Shown here: one piece after another, positions 46,446-55,768 of the stretch
Numbering within the stretch: the stretch's first letter is position 1
Layout of the letters: the number at the start of each line of letters is the position of its first letter
Assembly (NCBI RefSeq): GCF_000759025.1
Contig: NZ_JPOS01000038.1
Location: forward strand, 1-64,000
Length of the DNA stretch: 64,000 nt
Direction: 5' to 3'
Source of the DNA: Phaeodactylibacter xiamenensis
GTDB taxonomy: Bacteria; Bacteroidota; Bacteroidia; Chitinophagales; Saprospiraceae
Made by a program: the position numbers and the translations under genes
The notes under the pieces: model-generated
The model's input: only the letters and a program-made list of their open reading frames with translations
What the model was told of the DNA's origin: nothing
The model's database searches: none

Positions 46446-49424
46446 ATGATCATCAAAGACCAGGAAAAACAACAGCGAAAAAATGCCGGCCGCCTGCTCC
46501 TCGGCGTACTGGGCGGTGCCCTTGTGCTCATTCTCAGTGTCAGCCTCTGGCCGGAGCCCTCGCCCTATGATGCCCTGCCCGATGGACAGGTGTTTTGTGG
46601 TGCGGAAAAGGTCCGGGGTGAAACATTTGTGCACGATGGCGTAGCTTTCAAAGGTGGCACCACGCAGTCTGCCCAATACGCCCGCCATGGAAAATACAGT
46701 TGCTACCTGCCCCAGGCATCCGAACCACAGTATGGCATGGAATATCAGCTGGAGGCGCCCCGGCCTGGCTCTGCCTACCGGGTAAGCGTCTGGCGCAAAC
46801 AAACCGGGCAGCAGCAGTCCTACCTGGCAGTGAGTGTGGAAGGCCCGGAAAAACGCTACCATCAGGAAAATATACCGGCCACAGCAGACACCCTGGGGTG
46901 GGAAAAGCTGGAACTCCACTTCAGTGTGCCATTTGGTGCCCCCAGTGAGCGCTTCAAAGTCTACGTCTACAGTACCGGGCAGGAACCGGCCTGGTTTGAT
47001 GATTTGCTCATCGAGCCTTTATCAGTGGATAGTGCCTTCGTGCCGGAGGTCTTACAGCTGGAAATCAAGCCCCGCCACATGCAAAAGCTGGAAGCCAAGC
47101 GGCAGGAAGCCCTCCGCTCCGGTATTCTCGAAACGGATGGGGGCGACTGGGTGCCTGCGCAATTCAGTAGCAGCGCCTACGATGAGCCTATCTCCGTTGA
47201 AGTCCGCCTCAAAGGCGACTGGCTCGACCACCTCAGTGGCGATAAGTGGTCTTTTCGGGTGAAAGTCAAAGGCACGGAAGCCTGGCGACGTATGCGGGTC
47301 TTTTCTCTTCACACGCCCCGCGCCCGCCACTTTTTGCACGAATGGCTCTTGCACCAGTTTTGGGAGAAGGAAGACGTGCTCACTACCCGCTATGATTTCG
47401 TAGAGCTGCAGCTCAATGGCGAAAGCCTGGGTGTGTACGCCTACGAAGAGCACTTTGAGAAACAACTTGTGGAATCGCGCCGCCGCCGGGAAGGCCCGAT
47501 CATGAAATTCTCGGAAGACGGCTACTGGAAGACCATCCGCCGGCAGTTGCAGTCGCATGGCTATGTCAAGCCGAATGCCCGCTACGGGGCTGCCGAATTG
47601 GAAAGCGCCCCCATTGAGGCTTTCGACGATAAGCCTACTGAAGATAACCCTGGCATGGCGGCCCAGATAAAAGCCGCCCGCCAACTCATGCAGCAGTACC
47701 GTGACGGGCTGCAACCGGCAGGCGAGGTCTTTGATTTACCGCGTATGGCGAAATTTCTGGCCTTCTGCGATGTCTTCAACGGCTACCACGGTATCGCCTG
47801 GCACAATCAGCGGTTTTACTACAACCCCATTACCGGCAAACTGGAGCCCATTGGTTTTGATGGCTTTGGCGGCCCGCCGGCTAGTCAGTACGAAGTGTTA
47901 GGCAGCGGCGCCCTGAACCCGCACAAGGAGGCTTACCACCCGCTTCTCGGCAGCCTGTTTATGGATGAAGACTTTGTACGGCTCTACCACGGAGCCCTGC
48001 ACCGGTACAGCAGTCGCGACTATCTGCTGCCAGCCCTGGACAGCCTGGCTACCGCCTGGTATGCCCGTTTGGAATACGTGCAGCGGGAATTTCCGGGTTA
48101 TCAACCCCGGCTGGACGATTTTATCCGCAATGCGCAGTACGTGCATTCCCTGTTGCTCCCGTTTGGTGCTTACAGCCTGACCGTTTATACCCTCCAAAAG
48201 CAAGGCCCGGAACAGCAACTACAGGTCGTCAACCGCCATCATCTGCCGCTGCGCATCCGTGGGTATGGCCGTAGTGACAAACAAATGCGCGGCGGGCTGG
48301 AACACCCGGTGATGCTCCCTGCCCGTATGCCCAGGGTGTACGAAATGCGGCTGCGAAGGGATACCACGCTGCGCAATCCCGGTTTTCTGGAACAAAAAGC
48401 AATGGCTGTGCAGGCGCCTCCGGGCAGTACAAGCGTGACGATAGGCTCGGCTGCGGAATATTTGTTCTATGAGGTGCCCGGCATCGATAGCTTATTTGCA
48501 GCGCCCATTTTGGCACAAACGCCTCCCGGCCATCTCACCGGGCGGCAGCTGCTGGCGGAGGAAGCTGTACTGGACGAGAACAGCGCCTATAGCGTCGCTG
48601 CCGATGCGGTGGTTTTCCCATCCGGTGTGCATGAAATACGTAAAACGGTTATTGTTCCCGCTGGCCGGCAGCTGATCCTGGAGGCCGGTGCGAATATCCG
48701 ACTGTACAACGGTGCCAGCCTGCTGAGCTACAGCCCGCTGCAAGCCCTGGGTACAGAAGATGCCCCCGTTCGTATCAGCGCGCCCAACCGCGATGGGGGA
48801 GGGCTGGCTGTTTTTGGGGCACCGCTGCCCTCTTCCGTTGCCTATATGGTGGCCGAAGGGCTGGATGCGCCTCAGTACAAAGGCTGGTCCCTGACCGGGT
48901 CTGTAAATTTCTACGAGTCCGAAGTCCGGATGCACAACAGCGCCATTCTCCAAAACCGCAGTGAGGATGCCCTTAACATCATCCGGTCTGAATTCAAGCT
49001 GGAGCGCTGCTACATCGGGGAGACCTTCTCAGATGGATTTGATGCTGACTTTTGCAAAGGCGAGGTCGTCGCCTGCCGTATCGAAAACACCGGTAATGAC
49101 GGGCTGGACTTCTCCGGAAGTACCGTCACAATCCGCGATTGCCAGTTGAAAGGGAACGGGGACAAAGGCATCAGTGTAGGGGAGGAGAGCGATGTGACGG
49201 TTTTCGGTACACGCATCAAGGGAGCGCCCATCGGCGTAGCGAGCAAAGACTTATCGGTATTGCGGGTACGCGACCTTTCCCTGATTGACTGCCGGCAGGG
49301 TTTTGTAGCTTACCAGAAAAAGCCCGAATTTGGGCCTGGCACCATCATCGTGGAATCCCATCAGGCAGAGGGCGTGGACCGCCTGACCAATATTGCAGAA
49401 GGGAATACATTACTGGGTTTGTAA
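46446..49424 (+). CDS. CotH-kinase protein with C-terminal beta-helix
   Basis: 992 aa. N-terminal membrane anchor (RLLLGVLGGALVLILSVSLW, about 14-33), then a carbohydrate-binding-like module (about 40-180). A CotH domain (about 200-560) has VEVRLKGDWLDHLSGDKWSF, FVELQLNGESLGVYAYEEHF and a PIGFDGFGGP metal-binding region. The last ~250 residues are a right-handed parallel beta-helix (SEDALNIIRSEFKLERCYIG, NTGNDGLDFSGSTVTIRDCQ). CotH proteins are atypical protein kinases. Anchored outside the inner membrane, its target is unknown. Two bases from DUF4956 and ten from the next gene: one operon. Confidence 0.88.
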   Translation: MIIKDQEKQQRKNAGRLLLGVLGGALVLILSVSLWPEPSPYDALPDGQVFCGAEKVRGETFVHDGVAFKGGTTQSAQYARHGKYSCYLPQASEPQYGMEYQLEAPRPGSAYRVSVWRKQTGQQQSYLAVSVEGPEKRYHQENIPATADTLGWEKLELHFSVPFGAPSERFKVYVYSTGQEPAWFDDLLIEPLSVDSAFVPEVLQLEIKPRHMQKLEAKRQEALRSGILETDGGDWVPAQFSSSAYDEPISVEVRLKGDWLDHLSGDKWSFRVKVKGTEAWRRMRVFSLHTPRARHFLHEWLLHQFWEKEDVLTTRYDFVELQLNGESLGVYAYEEHFEKQLVESRRRREGPIMKFSEDGYWKTIRRQLQSHGYVKPNARYGAAELESAPIEAFDDKPTEDNPGMAAQIKAARQLMQQYRDGLQPAGEVFDLPRMAKFLAFCDVFNGYHGIAWHNQRFYYNPITGKLEPIGFDGFGGPPASQYEVLGSGALNPHKEAYHPLLGSLFMDEDFVRLYHGALHRYSSRDYLLPALDSLATAWYARLEYVQREFPGYQPRLDDFIRNAQYVHSLLLPFGAYSLTVYTLQKQGPEQQLQVVNRHHLPLRIRGYGRSDKQMRGGLEHPVMLPARMPRVYEMRLRRDTTLRNPGFLEQKAMAVQAPPGSTSVTIGSAAEYLFYEVPGIDSLFAAPILAQTPPGHLTGRQLLAEEAVLDENSAYSVAADAVVFPSGVHEIRKTVIVPAGRQLILEAGANIRLYNGASLLSYSPLQALGTEDAPVRISAPNRDGGGLAVFGAPLPSSVAYMVAEGLDAPQYKGWSLTGSVNFYESEVRMHNSAILQNRSEDALNIIRSEFKLERCYIGETFSDGFDADFCKGEVVACRIENTGNDGLDFSGSTVTIRDCQLKGNGDKGISVGEESDVTVFGTRIKGAPIGVASKDLSVLRVRDLSLIDCRQGFVAYQKKPEFGPGTIIVESHQAEGVDRLTNIAEGNTLLGL

Positions 49425-49434
49425 AAAGTAGACT

Positions 49435-52146
49435 ATGGCTTATCGTTTTTTAGCATTCTTGTTACTGATCACCGGCGGGCTTTGCGCTCAGGAATTGCCC
49501 GAAGATTTTTACGATATCACTTACCTCACGGAGCTGGATAACCCCATGGGGATGACCTTTGATGAGAACGGGCGCATGTATGTTTGGGAAAAGAAAGGCG
49601 TGGTGCGGGTTGTGGACACTGCGGGCAATCTCTATCCGGAGCCCCTCATCGATATCTCAGAGGAAGTCAGCAACTGGAAAGACCACGGGCTGATGGGCTT
49701 TACGCTGGACAACGATTTCCTGGCCAACGGCTATTTCTACCTGCTCTACGCTCTGGATTTACACCACTATGAATATTACAGCACACCGGAATACAGCCCC
49801 GACAGCACCGTCACCTGGAAGCCAACGATTGGCCGGGTGGTGCGTTACCGGGCCGATCCGACTACGGCTTACCTCCGGGTTTTGGAAGGTAGCCGGCATA
49901 TCCTGCTGGGCGAAACGATTGAAGATGGCATCCCCTTGATGTACGAATTTCATGGGCTGGGTGACCTGGTGATGGGACAGGATGGTACCCTCCTCATTAG
50001 TGCCGGCGATGGGACGAGCAATGGCGGCCCCGATACCGGCGGTGATGAGTACGGAACGATGGCGAGTGAAGCCATTGCTACCGGCATTATTACCGAAGAT
50101 GAAGACCTGGGCTCTTACCGGGCGCAGTACCTGGTCAATTACAACGGCAAAATCATGCGGATAGACCCCGAAACCGGCGATGGGCTGAGCAGCAACCCTT
50201 TCTATCGGCCGGATGCGCCCCGGTCGCCCCAATCGCGCATCTGGGCCTATGGTTTCCGCAATCCCTACCGCATTCAGGTCCGGCCCAATACCGGAAGCCA
50301 TTATCCGGAGGACGGCGATCCCGGCACCTTATATATTGGAGACGTGGGCAACGGTGCCTGGGAAGAGCTCAACATTGCCACGGCGGGCGGGCTCAACTTC
50401 GGCTGGCCAATGATGGAAGGCTTTGGTAGCCACTGGCCCTATATCAATGAGCCTGCTCCTGCCAATCAGCTGCACCCCAATCCGCTCTATGGAAGCGGAG
50501 GTTGCGATCAGGCTTTTCTCAATTTCAAAGACCTCTACGTGAACCCACGGGAAGATGGCCACCGCGTACCCTCCAACCCCTGTGACGATAGCGTGCCTAT
50601 TGAAGGCTATACGGTAGGGACGATGCCCACACTGCAGTGGAGCAATGCCCGTTGGAACCCGCCCACCCGGGCGCAGGTAGCGAGCTTTGATGATAACGGC
50701 TGGTACAAGGGCCTGAATGTTGATGCACCGGAGTCCAGCCTGGAAGACACGGAGCTGTTTGATGGCTTCTCCTCTCTGGCAGGCGTATTTTACGAAGGCG
50801 ATCAATATCCGGAGGAATACCACGGCAAGTACTTCATGGTCGACTTCAGCGGCTGGATCAAGGTGGCAGATTTTGATGATGCGGACCAACTGCACAGCGT
50901 CAAGCCCTTCCACAGCAATGCCAAGGATATTATCCACCTGGCGCTGAACCCGGCAGATGGCAAGCTCTATTACATCAGCCTTGAAGGCACGGTGCATCAG
51001 ATTAGCTATGGGGGTAATCCGCCTCCGGTAGCGAAGATTCAGGCGGAGCAATTCTTTGGCCCCGGACCGCTTACGGTCGAATTTGATGGGAGTGCGTCCT
51101 ACGATTCTAACCTCCCTATTGTCAGGTACGAGTGGGATTTTGGCGACGGCACAACGGCTGAAGGCCAAAATGTGGAGCACACCTACACCGGCACAGGCCA
51201 GCAGAGCTACACCGCTGTGCTGACCGTTTACGACAGCCTGGGCGCCTCCGCCACCGATGAAGCGGTAGTCGCCCTCAACAACACTCCTCCACAGGTAAAT
51301 ATCATCAGCTTTCAGGATGGCGACCGCTACCCGCTCGATCAGAGTACCACCCTGCTCCGTCTTGAAGCAGAGGTTGCGGATGCTGAGCATGCCGACGAAG
51401 AGCTCATGTACGAATGGCGTACTTTCCTTCACCATAACGACCACTTCCACCCCGATCCTGTGGACTTTGAACACCTCAGCTTTGCCCTCATCAGCCCGCT
51501 GGGCTGTCAGGAAGAGCTCTACTGGTACCGCATTCAGCTGACCGTTACAGACCCCGGAGGGCTTAAGACCTCGGTGACGCAGCAGGTGTACCCTTACTGC
51601 GGCGACCCGTTCCTGGAGTGGAATGAACTGGCAGGAGCAGCTGCGGAAGGCGGTGTCAACCTGACGTGGGATACTCAATTGGAGGACAGTCTGGCCTACT
51701 TTGAGGTGCAGCGCAGCCCGGATGCGCATAAATTCACCGCACTAGGTCAGGTCGCTGCTAAAGGCAACGGACAATATACGTTCTTCGACGATGGTCCGAG
51801 AAGAGGTACCAACATCTACCGGATAAAGGGCGTAACGGAAAACGGTGCTTACCGCTATTCCAATCCTTTGCGCATAGGCTATCCGGAGCCGCTGGCCATA
51901 AATGTTTTTCCGAATCCGGCGCGGGATGCCTTTACGCTTGAGCTTCTGGAAGCACAGGCAGGGCAGGTCCGTCTGGAATTGCTGGACGAGGCCGGGCGTG
52001 TGGTGCTGGAAAAGTCCTGGGAAACGGACAGTGGAGCGCCCTTTAGCGAGCGTATCCTGCCTGGGCAACTGCCCAACGGTGCCTACTTCTACCGGGTGAC
52101 TAATGGGGCACAACGGCACTACGGGCAGCTCATACTACTCCGCTAA
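49435..52146 (+). CDS. PQQ-dependent sugar-dehydrogenase-like protein with PKD and T9SS domains
   Basis: 903 aa. Signal peptide FLAFLLLITGGLCAQ. A GSDH (sorbosone/glucose dehydrogenase) six-bladed propeller occupies about 25-520 (NPMGMTFDENGRMYVWEKKG, GLMGFTLDNDF, RIWAYGFRNPYRIQVRPNTG, YIGDVGNGAWEELN). A PKD domain follows (about 530-620, YEWDFGDGTTAEGQNVEHTY). Further beta modules and a T9SS sorting domain (FPNPARDAFTLELLEAQAGQ ... PNGAYFYRVTNG) complete it. Probably a surface aldose/pyranose-type oxidase or a sugar-binding propeller; PQQ use is inferred from the family. Confidence 0.88.
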   Translation: MAYRFLAFLLLITGGLCAQELPEDFYDITYLTELDNPMGMTFDENGRMYVWEKKGVVRVVDTAGNLYPEPLIDISEEVSNWKDHGLMGFTLDNDFLANGYFYLLYALDLHHYEYYSTPEYSPDSTVTWKPTIGRVVRYRADPTTAYLRVLEGSRHILLGETIEDGIPLMYEFHGLGDLVMGQDGTLLISAGDGTSNGGPDTGGDEYGTMASEAIATGIITEDEDLGSYRAQYLVNYNGKIMRIDPETGDGLSSNPFYRPDAPRSPQSRIWAYGFRNPYRIQVRPNTGSHYPEDGDPGTLYIGDVGNGAWEELNIATAGGLNFGWPMMEGFGSHWPYINEPAPANQLHPNPLYGSGGCDQAFLNFKDLYVNPREDGHRVPSNPCDDSVPIEGYTVGTMPTLQWSNARWNPPTRAQVASFDDNGWYKGLNVDAPESSLEDTELFDGFSSLAGVFYEGDQYPEEYHGKYFMVDFSGWIKVADFDDADQLHSVKPFHSNAKDIIHLALNPADGKLYYISLEGTVHQISYGGNPPPVAKIQAEQFFGPGPLTVEFDGSASYDSNLPIVRYEWDFGDGTTAEGQNVEHTYTGTGQQSYTAVLTVYDSLGASATDEAVVALNNTPPQVNIISFQDGDRYPLDQSTTLLRLEAEVADAEHADEELMYEWRTFLHHNDHFHPDPVDFEHLSFALISPLGCQEELYWYRIQLTVTDPGGLKTSVTQQVYPYCGDPFLEWNELAGAAAEGGVNLTWDTQLEDSLAYFEVQRSPDAHKFTALGQVAAKGNGQYTFFDDGPRRGTNIYRIKGVTENGAYRYSNPLRIGYPEPLAINVFPNPARDAFTLELLEAQAGQVRLELLDEAGRVVLEKSWETDSGAPFSERILPGQLPNGAYFYRVTNGAQRHYGQLILLR

Positions 52147-52170
52147 ATCAGCAGTTGAAGGCAAAACAAT

Positions 52171-53469
52171 ATGAAAAACCTCCTCAAAAGCATAGCCCGG
52201 TTCTGGATGCGGTATTACCTGCTCATCCTGTTGCTGTTTGCCGGTTACCGGGCAGCAGAGCTTGCGGGCCGGTTTTACCGCGGGCTGATTTGGTCGGATG
52301 CCGAAGGGTACTACCTGTATCTGCCCGCTCTTGTTGTCAACGAGGGGTTCGAAGATTTTGAGGTAAGAACAAAGGCGCAGTTTAAGCCATTTGAAGGGAC
52401 GAATAAAACCTTCACAAAGTACACCTGCGGCGTGGCCATCATGCAAGCACCATTTTTCCTGGGGGCACACGCCCTTACGCTGGTTACTGGCGGAGAGGCG
52501 GACGGCTACAGCGATTATTACATTCGTGCCTTACAACTGGCAGGCCTCTTTTACGGCTTCCTGGGCCTGCTGTTGCTGAAGAAAATACTGACCCGGCATT
52601 TCAAGCCCGTAGCGGTCATGATGACGGTGACCGGTTTCTTCCTGGGCACCAACCTTTACCACTACATTCTGCAGGAACCGGGGATGTCGCACGTGTACTC
52701 CTTTTTCCTGTTTGGGCTTTTCGTCTGGCTGACGCCCCGGTTTTATGAAAAGCCCGGCTGGAAAACCTTTGGAGGTATGGGGCTGCTGGCGGGACTGATT
52801 GTGCTCATCCGGCCCACGAATATTTTGTTGTTGCTTTATTTGTTGTTGTTCGGGCTGCGCTCCTGGGCGGATGTCAGGGAGCGGTTGCTCTTTTTCAGGA
52901 AACACCTGGGCGCATTACTCCTGGCACCAATAGCAAGCTTTCTGGTCTTTATACCCCAGTTTTTGTACTGGAAGCACATCTCCGGCGACTGGCTCATTTA
53001 TTCCTACGGGGAGGAAGGCTTCAACTGGCTGGAGCCCCGGGTTGACATGGTCCTCTTCCACATTAAGAACGGCTGGCTGCTGTTCAGCCCGATGGCAGGC
53101 CTGGCGATTATCGGCTGCCTGGTTGGGATGTGGAAAAACCGCTACAATATTGCCCCTGTATTCCTCATTTGGCTGCTCCTGCTGTACATCACCTCCTGCT
53201 GGTGGTGCTGGTGGTTTGGAGGCGCTTTCGGGCACCGGCAGTTTGTCGAGTTTTATGTGCTCCTGGCGGTACCCTATGCCTGGCTGTTTACGCAGGTGCT
53301 GGAGAGCAAAGTTTTGGTACTGAAGATTTTCCTGGTGGCGCTTTGGCTGCTGCTGGGATACTACGGGTATATGCTCGCCGTGCACTTCCGGGGCCCACAT
53401 TATGAATGGTGGAGCTGGAAGGAAGTGGTAGAGTACATGTGGCAGTTTAAGTTTGATAAGAAGTACTGA
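52171..53469 (+). CDS. Polytopic membrane protein, GT-C glycosyltransferase-like
   Basis: 432 aa with about 9-11 membrane helices. The first loop after TM1 contains LIWSDAEGYYLYLPALVVNE, an acidic motif at the place where GT-C (PMT/ArnT/GT39-like) transferases carry their catalytic Asp. Later segments YILQEPGMSHVYSFFLFGLF and WWFGGAFGHRQFVEFYVLLA are typical of Bacteroidota 'glycosyltransferase family 39-like' proteins. It probably moves a sugar from a polyprenyl carrier to an envelope acceptor. Last gene of the DUF4956-CotH-dehydrogenase line, 24 bases after its neighbour. Confidence 0.75.
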   Translation: MKNLLKSIARFWMRYYLLILLLFAGYRAAELAGRFYRGLIWSDAEGYYLYLPALVVNEGFEDFEVRTKAQFKPFEGTNKTFTKYTCGVAIMQAPFFLGAHALTLVTGGEADGYSDYYIRALQLAGLFYGFLGLLLLKKILTRHFKPVAVMMTVTGFFLGTNLYHYILQEPGMSHVYSFFLFGLFVWLTPRFYEKPGWKTFGGMGLLAGLIVLIRPTNILLLLYLLLFGLRSWADVRERLLFFRKHLGALLLAPIASFLVFIPQFLYWKHISGDWLIYSYGEEGFNWLEPRVDMVLFHIKNGWLLFSPMAGLAIIGCLVGMWKNRYNIAPVFLIWLLLLYITSCWWCWWFGGAFGHRQFVEFYVLLAVPYAWLFTQVLESKVLVLKIFLVALWLLLGYYGYMLAVHFRGPHYEWWSWKEVVEYMWQFKFDKKY

Positions 53470-53512
53470 CGCGTTTTCGCACGACGGAAATAACGAAAAA
53501 CACTATTGCCCT

Positions 53513-54838
53513 ATGCCTGTACTGGCCACTGTACTCAGCATTTTGCTCCTTTTGCTACTCATTCTGAAATGGCGCATCCCTGCCTTTCTGGCTTTGCTGA
53601 TTGCTGCCATTGCGGCCGGTTTGGGCAGTGGGCTGGAAGGCCCCGCTGTGATAGAAGCCATGCAGAACGGCATGGGCGGCACCCTGGGCTTTGTGGCTAC
53701 GGTAGTGGGGCTGGGCGCGATGTTTGGAGCTTTATTGGAAAATGCCGGTGGGGCACAAGCGATTGCGCAATACCTCATCCGTAAGCAAAGGGTGGAACGG
53801 GCGCCTGCCGCGATGGCATTCACGGGCTTCCTGATTGCGATACCGGTATTTTTTGATGTGGCGTTTATCATTTTGATTCCCGTGCTCTACGCGCTCAGGG
53901 AGCGTACCGGAGCCTCCCTGCTAAAATTCGCCCTGCCCCTTCTTGCCGGATTGGCGGCCACCCACGCCTTTATTCCACCCACGCCTGGCCCCATTGCGGT
54001 AGCTGAAATCGTTGGCGCAGACCTGGGGTGGGTCATCCTGCTGGGCGCCATAGCCGGACTGCCTGCTGTGCTGGTGAGTGGGCTGTGGTTTGGTCAGCGC
54101 GTTGCCCGCCGCATTGATCCCGATCCCCCTGCTTTTTCGGAAGCAAAAACCCCGGACACTTTGCCACCGGTGGGGTTGATCCTGGTGATAATCGGTATGC
54201 CTATTGTACTGATTGTGCTGAGCACGCTGGCGCAATCGGGCACATTGCCGTTGCCCGCTGCTGTGCTGCCGGTGGTTCAGTTCTTGGGGCATCCCTTCAC
54301 CGCATTATTACTGGCCAATCTTCTGATCTGGTACCTGCTGGGGTTGCGCCGTGGCTACAGTTCGGAGGTGTTGCTCAAAGCCACTACGGACTCCATGTCC
54401 ACTGCCGGCAGCATACTCTTGCTCACAGGTGCAGGCGGCGTCTTCAAACAAATGCTGGTGGACACGGGCGCAGGCCAGCAGATTGCCGCTTCTATGACAG
54501 CGGCGGGGCTGCCCGTGGTAGTCTTTGCCTTCCTCGCCGCCGCTTTGATCCGGGTGGCACAAGGCTCCGCTACGGTCGCTATGATAACCGGAGCCAGCCT
54601 GACTGCACCGCTATTGAGCAATGGTGTACATTTTAGCGCCGGGCAGCTGGGAGCGGTAGTTATTGCGATTGCGGCAGGTGGCACAGTACTGTCCCATGTC
54701 AATGACAGTGGCTTCTGGCTGGTGAAATCCTACCTCGGGCTCAGCGAAAAAGAAACCTTCCGCTCCTGGACTGTGCTGACAGCCGTACTGGGAGGGGTAG
54801 GGTTTGGCATAGCCGCCCTGCTTTTCTACTTATTCTGA
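53513..54838 (+). CDS. GntP-family gluconate:H+ symporter
   Basis: 441 aa, about 12 membrane segments. GLGAMFGALLENAGGAQAIA, IPVFFDVAFIILIPVLYALR, AAALIRVAQGSATVAMITGA and VLSHVNDSGFWLVKSYLGLS are the hallmark segments of GntP/GntT permeases. Substrate: gluconate or a related sugar acid (idonate, glycerate); the exact one cannot be read. It follows a sugar-dehydrogenase-like gene cluster, which could supply such acids (inference). ATG 53513 is preferred over an upstream start that overlaps the preceding gene. Confidence 0.92.
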   Translation: MPVLATVLSILLLLLLILKWRIPAFLALLIAAIAAGLGSGLEGPAVIEAMQNGMGGTLGFVATVVGLGAMFGALLENAGGAQAIAQYLIRKQRVERAPAAMAFTGFLIAIPVFFDVAFIILIPVLYALRERTGASLLKFALPLLAGLAATHAFIPPTPGPIAVAEIVGADLGWVILLGAIAGLPAVLVSGLWFGQRVARRIDPDPPAFSEAKTPDTLPPVGLILVIIGMPIVLIVLSTLAQSGTLPLPAAVLPVVQFLGHPFTALLLANLLIWYLLGLRRGYSSEVLLKATTDSMSTAGSILLLTGAGGVFKQMLVDTGAGQQIAASMTAAGLPVVVFAFLAAALIRVAQGSATVAMITGASLTAPLLSNGVHFSAGQLGAVVIAIAAGGTVLSHVNDSGFWLVKSYLGLSEKETFRSWTVLTAVLGGVGFGIAALLFYLF

Positions 54839-54936
54839 TGCCTGGAATTCCCATTTTGGGAATAACCTCTACCTGTTAGATCAGTTTTTGAATTTTACTT
54901 TGTTTAAGACGTTGATTATCAGCATTTTTTAGTTTT

Positions 54937-54952
54937 TGGCATAGCTTTGGCA
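54937..54952 (+). promoter_or_regulatory. Sigma-54-like promoter
   Basis: TGGCATAGCTTTGGCA: -24 GG and -12 GC separated by exactly ten bases, within TTTTTGGCATAGCTTTGGCA. The consensus is TGGCAC-N5-TTGCA. It lies 39 bases before the small secreted gene at 54991. It closely resembles the site at 19130-19145. Confidence 0.5.
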
Positions 54953-54990
54953 TATATGTAGATGTAACTGACAATCAAAAGTTTAGCCCA

Positions 54991-55197
54991 ATGAAATATG
55001 CACTAACAACGATTCTGGGAATTTTGATGATTGCATTTGTTACTGCAGGCAATCATCAGGGGTCTAACCAAACACACTACATCTACGACACTAAGGACAT
55101 TGAGGAGCGTAATACACCAAAAGTAGGGCCGGACGGCACATTAGTGTACGGATTCTATCAGGTTGAGGACTGCCTCAGTGAAGACATAACGCTTTAA
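54991..55197 (+). CDS. Small secreted or membrane peptide, 68 aa
   Basis: Begins MKYALTTILGILMIAFVTAG, a signal peptide or membrane helix, then a short polar tail (NHQGSNQTHYIYDTKDIEER, YGFYQVEDCLSEDITL). A sigma-54-like promoter precedes it and a terminator follows at 55254, so it is a single-gene transcript. Small putative exported peptides of this kind are common in Saprospirales and of unknown function. One cysteine. No family recognised. Confidence 0.65.
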   Translation: MKYALTTILGILMIAFVTAGNHQGSNQTHYIYDTKDIEERNTPKVGPDGTLVYGFYQVEDCLSEDITL

Positions 55198-55253
55198 GCA
55201 CCAAGATTTAGGGAGTTTTTTTAACATGATTAATGGATTGTTTTGGGTATAGC

Positions 55254-55278
55254 AGCAGCCTTCGGGCTGCTTTTTTTT
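55254..55278 (+). terminator. Terminator of the small secreted gene
   Basis: AGCAGCC, loop TTCG, GGCTGCT, then a T-run to 55278. Very stable UUCG tetraloop hairpin. Confidence 0.9.
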
Positions 55279-55288
55279 GCTCCTGCTC

Positions 55289-55319
55289 TTGTGCAGTTTC
55301 CAAAATAAATTTACCTTTG
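55289..55319 (+). promoter_or_regulatory. Promoter of tRNA-Ser
   Basis: TTG (55289-55291), 20 bases, TACCTTTG (55312-55319): good Bacteroidota consensus, 23 bases ahead of the mature tRNA 5' end. Confidence 0.7.
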
Positions 55320-55342
55320 CAATCGCTTAAGAAAAATCAACC

Positions 55343-55427
55343 GGAGGAGTGGCAGAGCGGTTGAATGCACCGGTCTTGAAAACCGGCATGGGTCACACCA
55401 TCGGGGGTTCGAATCCCTCCTCCTCCG
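55343..55427 (+). tRNA. tRNA-Ser (anticodon UGA)
   Basis: Acceptor stem GGAGGAG/CTCCTCC with discriminator G at 55427. The anticodon loop CTTGAAA has TGA at 55377-55379, flanked by the CCGGT/ACCGG stem. A long variable arm typical of class II serine tRNA precedes the T-arm GGGGG-TTCGAAT-CCCTC. CCA is not encoded. Length 85. The 3' end sequence is repeated at 55589-55605. Confidence 0.96.
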
Positions 55428-55428
55428 C

Positions 55429-55557
55429 AAAAGCTGAAGGAAAAAGCCGCCTTGAAAAAGGTGGCTTTTTTTATGCCCTTTGCCGTGGGAAGGTTGCCCT
55501 TCCCTAAGGCAGGAGGGCATAAAAAAGGAGCACGTAGTGCTTTTTCCTTCAGCTTTT
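55429..55557. mobile_element. 129-bp palindromic MITE-like element behind tRNA-Ser
   Basis: Perfect 18-bp terminal inverted repeats: AAAAGCTGAAGGAAAAAG (55429-55446) and CTTTTTCCTTCAGCTTTT (55540-55557). Nested inside are 13-bp arms TTTTTTATGCCCT (55467-55479) / AGGGCATAAAAAA (55514-55526) and a GGGAAGG/CCTTCCC core. The left part also forms the tRNA terminator (AAAGCCGCCTT / AAGGTGGCTTT with T-run, 55443-55472). No coding capacity. Confidence 0.65.
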
Positions 55558-55588
55558 GTTTCTCCCCGCCTTAGGGAGGGGCGAAGCC

Positions 55589-55605
55589 AATCCCTCCTCC
55601 TCCGC
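55589..55605 (+). repeat. Duplicated tRNA-Ser 3' end (attachment-site-like)
   Basis: AATCCCTCCTCCTCCGC repeats 55412-55428 exactly (17 bp). Duplicated tRNA 3' ends are the usual mark of tyrosine-integrase element insertion. Here only 160 bp, mainly the palindromic element, lie between the copies. Confidence 0.55.
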
Positions 55606-55768
55606 CTCCGCCCGACGTAGCTTTATGCGCCAAAATCCATTTTAATGGATAGGCCCGTAGGGAAGTTGGGCTTTTTTGCCCATATTTATCCTCCTAAATT
55701 AAAAGCATATTCTCCCATCGGGCTACGGCGAACAGCGTCCGCTCCCAGCGCTCCAACCTCAATAAAAC

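Noticed and set aside
50329-51729. 466-codon minus-strand frame
   Set aside because: Antisense to the dehydrogenase/PKD gene, which shows clear domains.
49425-54838. Complete gluconate pathway
   Set aside because: A GntP permease and a dehydrogenase-like secreted protein are present, but no gluconate kinase or dehydratase is seen, so a pathway cannot be claimed.
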